Shown piece by piece: positions 43,197 to 56,755 of a stretch of DNA of 64,000 nt (its first letter is position 1; the number at the start of each line of letters is the position of its first letter). Under the pieces are notes generated by a model. The model was not told the origin of the DNA. It did no database searches and saw nothing but the letters and a program-made list of their open reading frames with translations. A program made the translations under genes and the position numbers. The stretch is taken from contig CM065814.1 of the NCBI GenBank assembly GCA_033398695.1, positions 77,456,358 to 77,520,357 of the forward strand, read 5' to 3'. Source of the DNA: Orobanche coerulescens. Its lineage: Eukaryota > Streptophyta > Magnoliopsida > Lamiales > Orobanchaceae.

Positions 43197-46100
43197 AAAA
43201 TTTTCGTCCTCGAAAATAAATGACATACCTCGATTGAAGAAATTCGGATAACGAGCTTGAAGTTCTTCTTCGCGCTACCAAGTGGCTTCATCTTTGCTGT
43301 GGTTACGCCATTGGATCTTGACAAACACTTTCTCTTTGTTCCTCAACTGTCGGACTGGGTCGAGAATCAGTTCTGGTTGTTCTTCATAGGTAAGATCTTT
43401 GTTCATCTCCACGGCGGTGTAGTTGATGACGTGGATGGGATCGTGCACATACTTTCTCAACAACGACACGTGGAAGACGTTGTGCACCACCGAAAGTTCT
43501 GGGGGTAAAGCCAAGTGGTAAGCTAATTCTCCAATCCGTTCGAGAATTTCGAACTGTGCAATGTATCTCGGTTTCAACTTGCTCCTTGGACGAAAACGAA
43601 CAATTCCCTTAGTAGGAGATACCTTCAGGAATACCTTGTCGCCAACACAGAATTCGAGATCCTTCCTACGCTTGTCGGCGTAAGACTTCTGACGATCCTG
43701 TACTATCTTGATCCTCTCACGAATCTTATCCACCATATCAACTGTCTGTTCGATCATCTCGGGACCCAAAATTCTCCTTTCACCTACCTCATCCCAATAC
43801 AGTGGTGATCGACACTTCCTACCGTATAATGCTTCATACGGTGCCATACCGATCGTCGACAGATAACTGTTGTTGTAAGCAAATTCTACCAAAGGTAAAA
43901 GTCGTTCCCAATTATTTCCCATGTCTAACACACATGCTCGCAACATATCCTCAAGGATTTGGATGGTCCTCTCGGACTGACCATCAGTCTGAGGATGATA
44001 GGCCGTACTAAAATTTAATTGTGTTCCCAAGGCTTCTTGCAAACTCTCCAAAAAACGCGATGTGAAACGAGTATCCCTGTCGGATACTATAGAGGCTGGC
44101 ACTCTATGCAATTTAATAATATCACGGATGTAAAGTTGGGCATACTGATCCATTCGAAAATTCATCTTAACTGGGATTAAATGAGCTGACTTTGTGAGTC
44201 GGTCGACAACAACCCAAATAGCGTGGTTTCCTCTTTCCGTTCGAGGCAAACCTACCACAAAGTCCATCGTAATGTGTTCCCATTTCTATTCTGGAATATG
44301 AAGTGATTTAAGTAGTCCAAAGGGGCGTTGGTGTTATGCCTTCACTTGCTGACAAACTATACACTTTCTGACAAAGTCTGCCACATCTCTTTTCAAACCT
44401 TCCCACCAAAATGTCCTCTTAAGATCTTGATACATCTTTGTACTCCCAGGGTGTGCTGTATACGAAGTACTATGTGCCTCCTTCAATATCGCTTCTCTCA
44501 ACTTGACAACACTGGGCACACAGATCCCCCCTTCATAGTACATTGTGCCATCATCGGACACATTGAATCTCTTATCCTCACCTGAAAGAGTACGTTCTTT
44601 CATCTTGACCAAGAAGTCATCTTGTCCTTGACCTTCTTTGATCTGCTTTTTCAAGGTTGGTTGTACCACCAAAATAGCCAATAATGACTCAACTGGATTC
44701 GATGGTGTAGCCATCTCAAGGTTCATCCTTGCAAATTCCTTGACTAAGCTTTCCTCTTTGGTCAACAAACAAGTTAAATCTCATCTTGCCTTACGGCTCA
44801 GTACATCAGCAACTACGTTTGCTTTACCAAGGTGGTAATGAATTGTACAATCATAGTCTTTGACGAACTCTAGCCATCTGCGCTGCCTCATATTCAATTC
44901 CTTCTGTGTGAAAATATATTTCAGACTTTTGTGGTATGTATAAATTTCACACTTACCTCCATAAAGGTAATGTCCCCAAATCTTCAAGGCATGAACTACC
45001 GCTGCTAATTCCAAATCATGAGTAGGGTAGTTCAGCTCGCGTGGTTTCAACTGTCTCGAAGCATAGGTAACTACCTTGCCCATCTTGCATCAAAACACAT
45101 CCCAAACCTTTCTTGGATGCATCACTATAAATGACGAACTCTTTCGTCGGATCGGAAATCGTCAAAACTGGTGCAGCAGCCAATATCCGCTTAAGTTCTC
45201 CGAAACTCTTTTCGCATTTCTCATTCCATAAGAAAACTTTTCCCTTTCGAGTCAATTTAGTCATCGATGCAGCTATCTTCGAAAATCTCTCGATAAATCT
45301 CCGATAATAACCGGTTAATCCCAAGAATCTGCGAATTTCATTTGCATTACTCGGCACTTTCCAATCATTGACTGCTTCTACCTTAATCGGGTCAACCTCA
45401 ATTCCTTTAGAAGTGACCATATGTCCCAAAAATGCAACTCGGTTAAGCCAAAATTCACACTTGTTGAACTTCGCATATAACTTCTCCTTGCGCAGTATTC
45501 CCAGTACTGTTCTAAGATGCTGCTCATGTTCAACCTTGGTCTTTGGATATACAAGTATGTCATCTATGAACAGAATGACAAACTTGTCCAAATAAGGTTG
45601 AAATACACGGTTCATGAGGTCCATGAATACCACTGGAGCATTAGTCAAACCAAATGGCATCACTATAAACTCATAGTGTCCATATTGACTTCGAAATGCT
45701 GTCTTCGGGATATCATCATTCTTAATCCTCAGTTGGTGATATCCGGATCTCAAATCTATTTTTGAGAATACTCCCGATCCTCCAAGTTGATCGAATAGGT
45801 CCTCTATTCTAGGAAGTGGATATTTATTATTTATCGTGAGTCGATTAAGTTCACGATAGTCAATGCACATCCTCAAACTTCCATCCTTCTTCTTCACGAA
45901 GAGCACTGGCGCACCCCATGGCGAAACACTCGGTCGGATAAATCCAGAGTCGAGCAATTCCTGGAGTTGTACTTTCAGCTCTTGCAATTCCTTGGGCACC
46001 ATCCTATAGGGAGCCTTCGATATTGGTGCTCCTCCTGGAACTAAATCAATCGAGAACTCAACTTGACAATTCGATGGAACTCTGGACAAGTCTTCGGGAA

Positions 46101-46463
46101 AGACGTCTGGATACTCCTTACGATAGGTACATCATCTACCGTCTTCTCCGAAGTCGTTTTACCCATCACATTCACCAAGAATCCTTGGCAACAACGCTTC
46201 TTCAACATTTTCGTAGCTTTCATGGCTGAAATCATCTTCGGGGTACTAGAGTGTCTTACTCCCTCGAATACGGTCTAGACATCGATAGACGGATATAAAG
46301 TTACTCTCCTTTCGGAGCATTCAACTACAGCTCTATGCTTGTCCAACCATTCCATACCCAAAATGAAATCAAAATCGATAAGTTCAACTATGTGCAAGTT
46401 GGCTAAGAAGCTATGTTCGTTAATCTCTACCTTCACATGGTTAATTATCGAGTCTACACACAT
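43190..46463 (-). pseudogene. Gypsy-4 pol: partial protease, RT, RNase H, integrase, chromodomain-like tail
   Basis: From 46463 down, the second half of protease (VDSIINHVKVEINEHSFLAN, DFILGMEWLDKHRA) is followed by RT with [20 protein letters not shown] and intact FIDDILVYP near 45565-45540. RNase H ([15 protein letters not shown]), integrase zinc segment (HSTSYTAHPGSTKMY; CIVCQQVK), core (MDFVVGLP; SDRDTRF; SERTIQILEDMLR) and the tail VKIQWRNHSKDEATW follow. The DSGA/DTGA protease active site is absent. Frameshifts lie near 46090 and 45070. In-frame stops lie at about 44781, 44334, 44290 (a TGG to TAG in PE*KWEHI) and 43275. Confidence 0.9.
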
Positions 46464-46951
46464 TACTCCCCATCGTCACTGCTAATAATCTCTATAACAG
46501 GAATAGGGGGTCGTGTCTCAATCCACGAAGTGACTTCATCTTCAGACTCGATATCTGCCACCAAAACATCCTTCATATTTTCGGCGAGATCCAATTTTGA
46601 GCTTTCATTGGGAACTTCTTCTGGATCTTCCTCGGGATCTTCTTCTGGATCTTCTTCGGAATCCTACTCTGGGTCCTCTTCAGGATCCTCCTCTGAGTCT
46701 TCCTCGTCCGTAGAGTCAGCATCCCAATTTACAGCTGGAATCTCCTCTCGAGCATATAAATCCAATAGGTGTCCGGCGATGAATTGGAAATCATCTGCGG
46801 CCTCTTGCTCTTCTAGCGATCTCTTAATGGCCTTTTTCCAAAGCCGGAAGATGAAGCAACTCCAGTCTTCGGATAATTTCTCCATCAGGTGCTCTAGCTG
46901 TCGAGTGACGGAACCTTGTTTCCCAGATTGCAGTCACTTACTCGGCCTATT
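46464..46951 (-). pseudogene. Gypsy-4 gag N-terminal fragment with acidic EEDPE repeats
   Basis: Reading down from 46951, RQLEHLMEKLSEDWSCFIF and an acidic tract of repeated EEDPE (about 46720-46610) are followed by IPVIEIISSDDGE. A TAG interrupts the tract near 46662-46664. I take this as the N-terminal portion of this element's gag, because acidic linkers precede the gag core in some chromoviruses, but I cannot confirm it. The gag core, zinc knuckle and first half of protease that should follow are missing at the join near 46460. Plus-strand Ser/Gly-rich frames here are the antisense shadow. Confidence 0.55.
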
Positions 46952-49722
46952 TGTAACACCCAAACCCGACAAGGGTAGAAGTATCACATTATGGTGGCAT
47001 ATCAGAACATACATAAATAAACGCAAGCGGAAGTCTTAAACATAAATAACCAAAAGGAGTTAAGTCGAAATGACTTAAACCAAAACATAAGTTCAACGAA
47101 AAGAAAATACTCCAAAAGGATGAATAACAAATCATCCAAGTCTAAACAATGTCTTAACAATAGCAAAATAAATCTAAGATGACTAGGGTAAAGTCTCCAC
47201 AAGCTCAACTCTCAACCCCAAAGCAACCCCAGCTCCTAGCTTAGATACCTGCCGCAAGAAAAGGAAAATGCGGCTGAGCTTAAAAAGCCCAGTGAACAAA
47301 CATGTATAAACAAAACCAAAAGATAAGGAACGAACATATAAAGTACGGTGCATTGGGAAAGGAATGAAGTATAACAAATGGATATCAAAAGTAAGGAAAA
47401 GTCAGTAATCTACCACGAGCCCGAACATAAATCAAATCAAATATCATAGTAACCATGGAGTAGCTAACTCCCGAACATGTGAAAGACGTGTATTGCACAC
47501 AAGCATCAATCACCGAACATATCATATCATAATCATGTCATATCCAATCAGATACGAATCGAATCTAGGATGCATCCATACGCCCGCGAACAATCGTATT
47601 GGCCATAACAAATATAAAGTGCGCATATCATAACAAAATGGGACGGTGTGGAACATCACTCAACCACACTAGAGTCATGCCATTGGTGCATCAATGACAC
47701 GGCCATGTATCCTTCATGGCTAGAAAGCGAACTTGGCTCGGGTATCAAACTGAAGGGTTCAAATGGCATATCATATGAAAGTTCATATCAAAGGTTCATA
47801 TCAAATGTATCATATCAAAGGTTCGAGAATATCTGTACGAATATCAAAACAAACGAACAACCGATACAATGGTAGAGAGAAGGGGGTATCAAGAATATCC
47901 GTACCTCCAATCGCAAAATGCAAAACACGTCAGAAAATAATAAGATTAGAGTTTACTCCTTCTTCAGCGAATCTACACAAATTAGGTTTATTTTATGCTT
48001 ATTAGCTCATAATGTCATAACGGGTTCTTAATTACTTAACACCATTTGTTAATGTGATTAGAGTTTAGTTATTGGAATTAGGTTAACATATGACCAATTG
48101 TATCATAATTAATGTTCAAATGCATTTTAGGGTTCAAGTATATTAAATGGTATCAAAATCACAACAATCTTAATCTTCTAACAATATTCTGGTTTTATTA
48201 TGTTTTAGCCTTCATTTTATGAACTTTAATACCACAGCATATATCAAAGTAAAAATTCAAAAAAATTACCACTGAATCATGTATGTCTTAGGAGTCTACT
48301 TGAATTTTCTCAGATTTTATTCATTAGTACAAGCACACAATAAAAATTACTCTTTACACAACTGTCCAGAAAGTAAACTGCTGAAATACCCAGAATGTAT
48401 ACATTACAAAGGCATAACAAAACACTTTGGAAAAATCCACAAAAATTCCAGGACTTATAAAACATGTTATATATAACTCTTGTACATTTGCAATTCATAA
48501 CTCCTTATAGTTTTCAAATGAAAAATCGTGAAACCAGACTGAATTTAAATTCTTAAAACTCAGATTTTGACATATGATCCCGTAAAATTCAAAACCATGA
48601 CCAATACAACTCCAATTCCCTTCAAACAAATTGGAAAACTTAAATAAGACATTAAACCAAGTTTTTATGCAAAAGTACAGAATTAAATCCTTATAGAACT
48701 CGAGCTATAATGCACACATATTCAGCTTTTCAAAACTATCTCCTGCAGAAAACTGTTTTAGACCATTCTTAACATGTTTTACTTACACAAAACGCATACG
48801 AGACCTATATATATCACAAGACCTGGTTTAATTCATATATTAACCCACATGTTTCCAGCCTTTGATGATCATACACACGACACACACATAACACAGAAAA
48901 TCAGATCAGAAACATGAGTTGATTTGATTTGGTATTTACATATCGAAACATCCAATACCGTTATGATTTTATGTGATCTTCTATATACGTCTTAACATAT
49001 AATTCAAATATAACAGATCAGATTTTTGTTTAGTATGTATACGAATTAGGTTTCAAGTTTATATATTCAGATTATACGTGAAATCATGTGTCGAATAGAA
49101 AAGAGATACAAGATCGATTAGAGATACCTTATGATGAATCGAATATAGGAGACAACAAGAACGAAACCCTCACGAATCAAACCCTAATCACGATCCAAAC
49201 AACAAGCTCCAAGGATTCACAATTACACGACTTCAGCAACACTTTTTAAGGGTCACGAACAGCAGCAACTTTGATCTTGATAGAGAAAGAAAAAAAAACG
49301 TAGCAGTCGTCTATGTGTGTGTTTTGTTCGTAAGATGGAATGGGAGAAGAAGGACAGAATTCACGTTAATAAGGAAGAGGAGAGGCTGCATATAAGGAAG
49401 GCAGTAATTGGTCATAATTGTGTTTAAGGTTTTGGTTTAATGGATCGGTTATGGTAATAAGAATAGTGGCCGAAATTATGGAGTTTAATGGCAAATTTTC
49501 GGTTATGGACATTGATTTGAAACGTGTCATAGATTATCACTTATGAAAGTTTCTTTGGTGTACAATTATTCAATTTAAACATAGACATAGGTTACTAATT
49601 TCTTAATTTAATTATACCATATAGTATATAGGTTAAGGTTTAAAAAAATGAATTATTACAAAGTATAGGGAAATTTTGAATGTAGACGAAAATTTGAGAT
49701 TCGAAATTTTTGGGGCTTTACA
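46952..49722 (-). repeat. Gypsy-3B 3' LTR
   Basis: This intact 2771-bp LTR reads TGTAACACCCAAACCCG...TGGGGCTTTACA on the plus strand, followed by the polypurine tract CTTTTAGAGGGGAAGAGT (minus strand, 49740-49723). Short GTTCATATCAAAG repeats occur near 47780-47823. A weak minus-strand TATA (CCTTATATGC) lies at about 49388-49397. No gene is supported within it. Confidence 0.92.
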
Positions 49723-49791
49723 ACTCTTCCCCTCTAAAAGAAAATTTTCATCCTCGAAAATTGAATTGAAAGCGAAAAGATACGTACCGTA

Positions 49792-52700
49792 CTACGAAAA
49801 GAAATGAGGATAACTTGTTCGCATTGATTCCTCGGTCTCCCAGGTTGCTTCACGCTCTGGGTGACTCTTCCAAAGAATTTTAACAAATGGAATGACTTTG
49901 TTCCTCATGACCCTATCTTGTCGATCTAAAATAGTTTCGGGTTCCTCAGAAAGAGACATATCAGGCTGAATCTGATCAAAAGGATAAGACGCCACATGCA
50001 ACGGATGATAATTGTATCCCCTCAGAAGAGATACATGGAAGTCATTATGAACATGTGATAACTGAGGAGGTAAAGCCAAGCGATAAGAAAACTCCCCAAT
50101 ACGTTCAAGAATTTCGAACGGTCCAATGAATTGAGGACTAAGCTTCCCTTTGATCCCGAAACGTTTCACACCTCTGAACGGCGATACTTTCAGAAATACA
50201 CGATCCCCAACCTGAAACTCCAAGTCATGTCGATGCTTATCAGCATAACTCTTCTGTCGAGTGCGAGCCTCTTTCAGCTTCTCTTTGTCTACAGCCACTT
50301 TCTCATTAGTGATTTGAATAAGTTTCGGCCCCTCAATCACACGTTAACCTACCTCGTTCCAATAAATTGGTGCTCTACATTTCCTCCCATATAAAAGCTC
50401 ATACGATGCTGCATTGATGCTAGCATGCCAACTATTATTATAAGCAAACTCCACCAAGCACAAGTATTCGTCCCAACTTCCCGTCCACTCCAAAGCACAT
50501 GCCCTCAACATGTCTTCTAAAGTCTGAATGGTCCTTTCTAACTGACCATCTGTCTGTGGATGAAAAGTCGTGCTAAACTTAAGACGTGTACCCCAAGCTT
50601 TATGTAGGCTTTTCCAAAAACGAGAAGTAAACCGCGGATCTCTGTCTGACACGATAGATGTCGGAGTACCATGAAGTCTAACAATCTCCTGTTGAAAAAT
50701 TTCCGCCAATCTACTAACACGAAAATCCATATGAATAGGTAAGAAATGGGCAGATTTGGTTAGACGATCGACGACTACCCAAATTGCATCATGTCTTTTC
50801 CGAGTAAGAGGTAAACTAGTAACAAAGTCCATGGAAATCTCATCCCACTTCCAAATAGGGATATTTAACGGTTGCAGCAAACCACTAGCCCTCTGATGTT
50901 CGATTTTAACCTGCTGGCAAGTCATACATCTAGCAACATACAAGGCTACATCCTGTTTCATGCCGTTCCACCAAAAGTGTTGCTTAAGATCCCTGTACAT
51001 CTTGGTAGAACCAGGATGGATAGTGAATGGGGAACTATGGGCCTCTGACAATACAGCCTCACGCAAATCAGGATTGTTAGGAACACAAAGTCAATTTTCA
51101 AACCATACTACACCAGAGTCATCTACCCTGAACTCCAACTGCTTACACTCCTGAACATTCTGAACCACAGCCCAAAGCTCACCATCATCCTTTTGAGCTT
51201 CCTTAATCCGTAGTATAAGATTGGATTCTATCTTCATACTGGCCCAATATCCGTCATAACCTCGTACACAAAGTTCAACATCCAAAAGTTCTAAATCATG
51301 AAGAACCCTTGGCTCAATCTCTAAACTAGCAATCATACCAGACTTCCAGCTAAGTGTATCGGCAACAACATTCGCCTTGCCCGGATGGTATTGAATATTA
51401 GCATCGTAATCCTTAAGGAGTTCCAACCACCTTCTTTGTCTCATATTAAGTTCCTTCTGGGTGAAGATATACTTGAGACTCTTGTGGTCAGTAAAGATAT
51501 CACACGATTCGCCATACAAGTAGTGTCTCCAAATCTTCAAAGCAAAAACCACCGCAGCCAACTCTAGATCATGAGTAGGATAATTCTCTTCATAAGGTTT
51601 TAATTGCCTCGAAGCGTAAGCAATCACCTTACCGTACTGCATAATGACACAACCTAAACCCTTCTTCGACGTGTCACTATAAATCTGATAGCCCCCAGAA
51701 CCAGATGGAAGAGTCAAAATAGGAGCCGACACCAATCTATGTTTCAACTCTTCGAAACTTTGCTCGCGTTCCTCCGTCCAAACAAACTTCTCGCCCTTCC
51801 TCATCAGTTGCGTCAAAGGTAACGCTAACCGTGAGAAACCCTCAACAAAATGTCGATAGTAGCCAGCAAGTCCCAGAAAACTCCTAACCTCAGTCACAGT
51901 AGTAGGTCTCGGCCACTTGGTGATAGCCTCAACCTTAGATGAATCCATGGTGATGCCATCTACAGATACAATATGACCAAGGAATGAAACTTGCTTTAAC
52001 CAAAACTCACACTTCGAAAACTTGGCATACAACTTCTCCTGCCGAAGAGTCTCCAAAACAATCCGGAGATGTTGCTCATGATCTCCTTCAGTCTTGGAAT
52101 AAACAAGAATGTCGTCAATGAAAACAATAACGAACTTGTCGAGATACTCGTGGAATACGCGATTCATAAGATCCATAAATACAGCGGGAGCATTTGTCAA
52201 ACCAAAGGGCATAACCAAAAACTCATAGTGACCATATCGGGTACGGAACGCGGTCTTAGGAACATCTTGCTCCTTCACACGTAATTGGTGATAACCGGAC
52301 CTCAAATCGATTTTCAAAAAGAACTTAGCCCCTTGCAATTGATCAAACAAATCATCGATACGCGGAAGAGGATAACGATCACGGATTGTCATACGGTTAA
52401 GCTCACGATAGTCGATACACAGTAGCATACTTCCATCCTTCTTCTTAACAAACAAAACAGGTGCACCCCAAGGAGAGACACTAGGTCGGATGAAACCATT
52501 CTCCAAGAGTTCCTGTAACTGTTCCTTCAACTCCTTCAACTCTAAGGGCGCCATACGGTACGGAGCTTTGGAAATAGGTTCAGCACCTGGGATCAACTCA
52601 ATGCCAAACTCAACTTCCCTAGCAGGAGGTATACCAGGAAGTTCATCGGGGAAAACGTCGGGAAACTCTCGTACGACAGGAAGACTTTCGATACTAGGAC

Positions 52701-54402
52701 TCTTCAAAGATGTATCTTTAATAGCAACCAGAAAACCTTGGCAACCATGGGAAATCAAGGTTCGTGCCTTCATGGCAAAAATAATTTCAACAGATTTAAG
52801 AGGTTGAGAACCATGATAAATAAAATCAGGCTGATGCAAGTCGCCGAAGATCACATTTCTGGCATGGCAATCAATGGTAGCTCTATGCGAAGCCAACCAA
52901 TCCATGCCCAAAATCACATCAAAATCGATCATATCAATATGGAGCAAATTCGCCAGACGAATGCGGTCATCAAACCGTAAGGGACAATTCACATATTCAT
53001 GTTCAATGAGTACATGTTTTTTCATTGGTGTTGAGATATATATACGATTTGTTAGTGGTGTTGGGGTCATATTAAGTATCTTGGCAAATGCAACAGATAT
53101 AATGGAGTGTGTGGCACCAGTAGCAAATAATGCAAAATCTGTACGATCACCAATGTAAAGAATGCCGGTAATAGTACCTGATAAGTTTTCTGCCTGATCA
53201 CGCGTCGTAGCATAAACACGACCCATAGTAGGAGCTGGCTTAGCGGAGTTTACTGATGTAATCCGTTTCTCCTGGGGACAATCCCTCACCTTGTGATTAG
53301 TGGACCCGCAAGTGAAACATCCTCCAGTAGCTTTGTGACAAACGCCCGGGTGAGGCTTCCCGCAAGTAGCACAGAGAGGTGGAGGAGGTAAGGTCTCAGT
53401 AGGCTTCCTCTGACCCGAAGAACCTGAAGAACGACCCTGCTGAGAACCTCGAGTCGACTGATCCCTGTGCTGACGTTGATTGTTGTTGCCATAACCCTGA
53501 CGGTCATTCCCATTCCTACCAGTAACCCTTTGATCCTGACCCCTGTACTCCTGTCGCCTCTGATCAAAACCCTGATCCTGGCGGCCGCTGTGCTCAACAC
53601 TCTGGTCCTGACGACCCCTATGCTCATGACCCTGGTCCTGACGACCCCTGTAGTTAATACGATCACCACCCCAGTCCCTCTTGTTCGAACCCCTATCAGC
53701 ATGAAGTAACTCAATATTGCGGGCCGCGTCTGCTACTAGTGCAACATCAGTGTAATCAGTATTCACGATCCGGTCTAATATCCACTTCTTCAGCCCCCAC
53801 TTAAAGTGCCTAGCCTGCCTATGAGCATCACCCGCAATCGGTCCAACAAAGCTAGCTAACCTCAGAAACCTCTGCATATACTCTCCAGACGATTCCCGAT
53901 CCAACTAATGAATAGCCCCATACTCGCGCTCATACCTTTGCTGCTCGGAGAAAGGAAAGTACTGCTTATAGAAGATGTCACGGAAAGTATTCCATGCACA
54001 AGTGTCAGCAAAGTTCTCTCCCTTAGCCAGAACATACGCCTTCCACCAATTCAATGCATCACCTTCCAGCTTGAAGGTAGCCAAACGCGTCTTGACTTCA
54101 TCACCGCAACCCAAGACTTTGAACAACTTCTCCATATGAGTGATCCAATCTTCTGCCTCCGTAGGGGTGGCAGCAGATCGGAAAGAAAGAGGCTTAAGCT
54201 TAGTGAACTTTTCAATTCAACCATGCATCCCGATAGGTGGAGCACCGCCACCCGACGAACCAGCACCATTTCTGATGTCGTCGATGATTCTGGTCCTCAA
54301 TTCAGCAGAGAGATTCGGGAGCGCATTAGACAAAGCAGCGGCTATCATGGCCTCGAAGTCAGGGATATCATCCCCATTAGGATTTCTACACGTATACACC
54401 AT
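49792..54402 (-). pseudogene. Gypsy-3B gag-pol, one frame of 1536 codons with four nonsense codons
   Basis: From the ATG at 54402 (MVYTCRNPNGDD) one frame runs to the stop at 49792. In order it encodes the gag core (FKLEGDALNWWKAY, FRDIFYKQYFPFSEQ) and a Gln/Arg/Gly linker with GRQDQG repeats (53650-53560). The zinc region ([26 protein letters not shown]) and protease ([13 protein letters not shown]) follow, then RT (FIDDILVYS near 52122-52096), RNase H ([11 protein letters not shown]), integrase ([43 protein letters not shown]) and a chromodomain-like tail (ATWETEESM). In-frame stops occur at 54217-54219 (TGA), 53905-53907 (TAG), 51091-51093 (TGA) and 50344-50346 (TAA). The catalytic protease Asp is replaced by Ala (53122-53124). 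No frameshift was seen. Confidence 0.94.
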
Positions 54403-54533
54403 CTGAATGATCATCAAAACGATTTGTAAGATCAAATAAAGATGAAGTATGAAAGGAAAATACGCAGAAGGAAACCTAATGTCTACCCAAATCCTCACAG
54501 GTCATAGCCTAAGCTCTACAGGTCGAACCTAAG

Positions 54534-54549
54534 GCTCCGATACCATAAT
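54534..54549 (-). other. Gypsy-3B primer-binding site
   Basis: The minus strand reads TGGTATCGGAGC at 54545-54534, four bases from the LTR end. It is the same initiator-Met-like variant as in Gypsy-1. Confidence 0.88.
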
Positions 54550-56755
54550 TGTAACACCCTAACCCGACAAGGGTAGACGTATCACATTATGGTGGCATAT
54601 CAGAACATACATAAATAAACGCAAGCGGAAGTCTTAAACATAAATAATCAAAAGGAGTTCAGTTGAAATGACTTAAACCAAAACATAAGTTCAACGAAAA
54701 GAAAATACTCCAAAGGGATGAATAACAAATCATCCAAGTCTAAACAATGTCTTAACAATAGCAAAATAAATCTAAGATTAGGGTAAAGTCTCCGCAAGCT
54801 CAACTCTCAACCCCAAAGCAACCCCAGCTCCTAGCTTAGATACCTGCCGCAGGAAAAGGAAAATGCGGCTGAGCTTAAAAGCCCAGTGAATAGACATGTA
54901 TAAACAAAACCAAAAGATAAGAAACGAACATATAAAGTATGGTGCATTGGGAAAGGAATGAAGTATAACAAATGGATATCAAAAGTAAGGAAAAGTCAGT
55001 AATCTACCACGAGAACATAAATCAAATCAAATATCATAGTAACCATGGAGTAGCCAACTCCCGAACATGTGAAAGATGTGTATTGCACACAAGCATCAAT
55101 CACCGAACATATCATATCATAATCATGTCATATCCAATCAGATACGAATCGAACCTAGGATGCATCCATACGCCCCCGAACAATCGTATTGGCCATAACA
55201 AATATAAAGTGCGCATATCATAACAAAATGGGATGGTGTGGAACATCACTCAACCACACTAGAGTCATGCCATTGGTGCATCAATGACATGGCCATGTTA
55301 CCTTCATGGCTAGGAAACGAACTTGGCTCGGGTATCAAACTGAAGGGTTCAAATGGCATATCATATGAAAGTTCATATCAAAGGTTCATATCAAATGTAT
55401 CATATCAAAGGTTCAAGAATATCTGTACGAATATCAAAACAAATGAACAATTGATACAATGGTAGAGAGAAGGGGGTATCAAGAATATCCGTACCTCCAA
55501 TCGCAAAATGCAAAACACGTCAGAAGATAATAAGATTAGAGTTTACTCCTTCTTCAGCGAATCTACACAAATTAGGTTTATTTTATGCTTATTAGCTCAT
55601 AATGTCATAACAGGTTCTTAATTACTTAACACCATTTATTAATGTGATTAGAGTTTAGTTATTGGAATTAGGTTAACATATGACCAATTGTATCATAATT
55701 AATGTTCAAATGCATTTTAGGGTTCAAGTATATTAAATAGTATCAAAATCACAACAATCTTAATCTTCTAACAATATTCTAGTTTTATTATGTTTTAGCC
55801 TTCATTTTATGAACTTTAATACCACAACATATATCAAAGTAAAAATTCACCAAAATTACCACTGAAGCATATATGTCTTAGAAGTCTACTTGAATTTTCT
55901 AAGATTTTATTCATTAGTAAAATCACACAATAAAAATCACTCTTTACACGACTGTCCAGAAAGTAAACTGCTGAAACACCCAGAATGTATACATTACAAA
56001 GGCATAACAAAACACTTTGAAAAAATCCACAAATATTCCAGAACTTAGAAAACATGTAAAATATAACTCCTGTAAATTTGCAAGTCATAACTCCTTATAG
56101 TTTTCAAATGAAAAATCGTGAAACCAGACTGAATTTAAATTCTTAAAACTCAGATTTTGACATATGATCCCGTAAAATTCAAAAGCATGACCAATACAAC
56201 TCCAATTCCCTTAAAACCAATTGAAAAACTTAAATAAGACATTAAACCAAGTTTTTATGCAAAAGTACAGAATTAAATCCTTATGGAACTCGATCTATAA
56301 CGCACATATATTCAGCTTTTCAAAACTGTCTCCTGCGGAAAACTGTTTTAGACCATTCTTAACATGTTTTACTTACACAAATGCACACGAGACCTATATA
56401 TATCACAAGACCTGGTTTAATTCATATATTAACCCACATGTTTCCAGCCTTTGATGATCATACACACGACACACACATAACACAGAAAATCAGATCAGAA
56501 ACATGAGTTGATTTGATTTGGTATTTACATATCGAAACATCCAATACCGTTATGATTTTATGTGATCTTCTATATACGTCTTAACATATAATTCGAATAG
56601 AACAGATCAGATTTTTGTTTAGTATGTATACGAATTAGGTTTCAAGTTTATATATTCAGATTATATGTGAAATCATGTGTCGAATAGAAAAGAGATACAA
56701 GATCGATTAGAGATACCTTATGATGAATCGAATATAGGAGAGAACAAGAACGAAA
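54550..56755 (-). repeat. Gypsy-3B 5' LTR, truncated by the Tat-like insertion
   Basis: This aligns with 46952-49161 with scattered substitutions and a few small indels. It breaks off at CGAAA (56751-56755) where TGTTGCGATATTTCC begins. The remaining ~560 bp should lie beyond the window. Confidence 0.92.

Larger units (their letters stand above)
38602..46951 (-). mobile_element. Gypsy-4: Ty3/gypsy chromovirus-type element, 3' part
   Basis: A minus-strand element has its 3' LTR at 38602-43180, polypurine tract, pol (43190-46463) and a gag N-terminal fragment up to 46951, where Gypsy-3B enters (CTATT, 46947-46951, is the expected duplication). Its 5' end lies beyond the window. It is inserted in the Gypsy-5 right LTR. 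The join between gag N-terminus and the second half of protease indicates an internal deletion. Confidence 0.85.
46952..56755 (-). mobile_element. Gypsy-3B: near-complete Ty3/gypsy chromovirus-type element
   Basis: A minus-strand element has its 3' LTR at 46952-49722, polypurine tract, a single-frame gag-pol (54402-49792), primer-binding site and 5' LTR from 54550. That LTR is cut at 56755 by the Tat-like element, so 2206 of about 2770 bp are visible. The LTRs differ by roughly 2-3% by eye. It is inserted in Gypsy-4 gag with left flank CTATT. It is the full-length reference for the deleted Gypsy-3A. Confidence 0.93.

Noticed and set aside
46413..47039. Ser/Gly-rich plus-strand protein of 208 residues
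   Set aside because: It is antisense to the acidic EEDPE tract of Gypsy-4 and crosses the Gypsy-3B insertion junction at 46951/46952.
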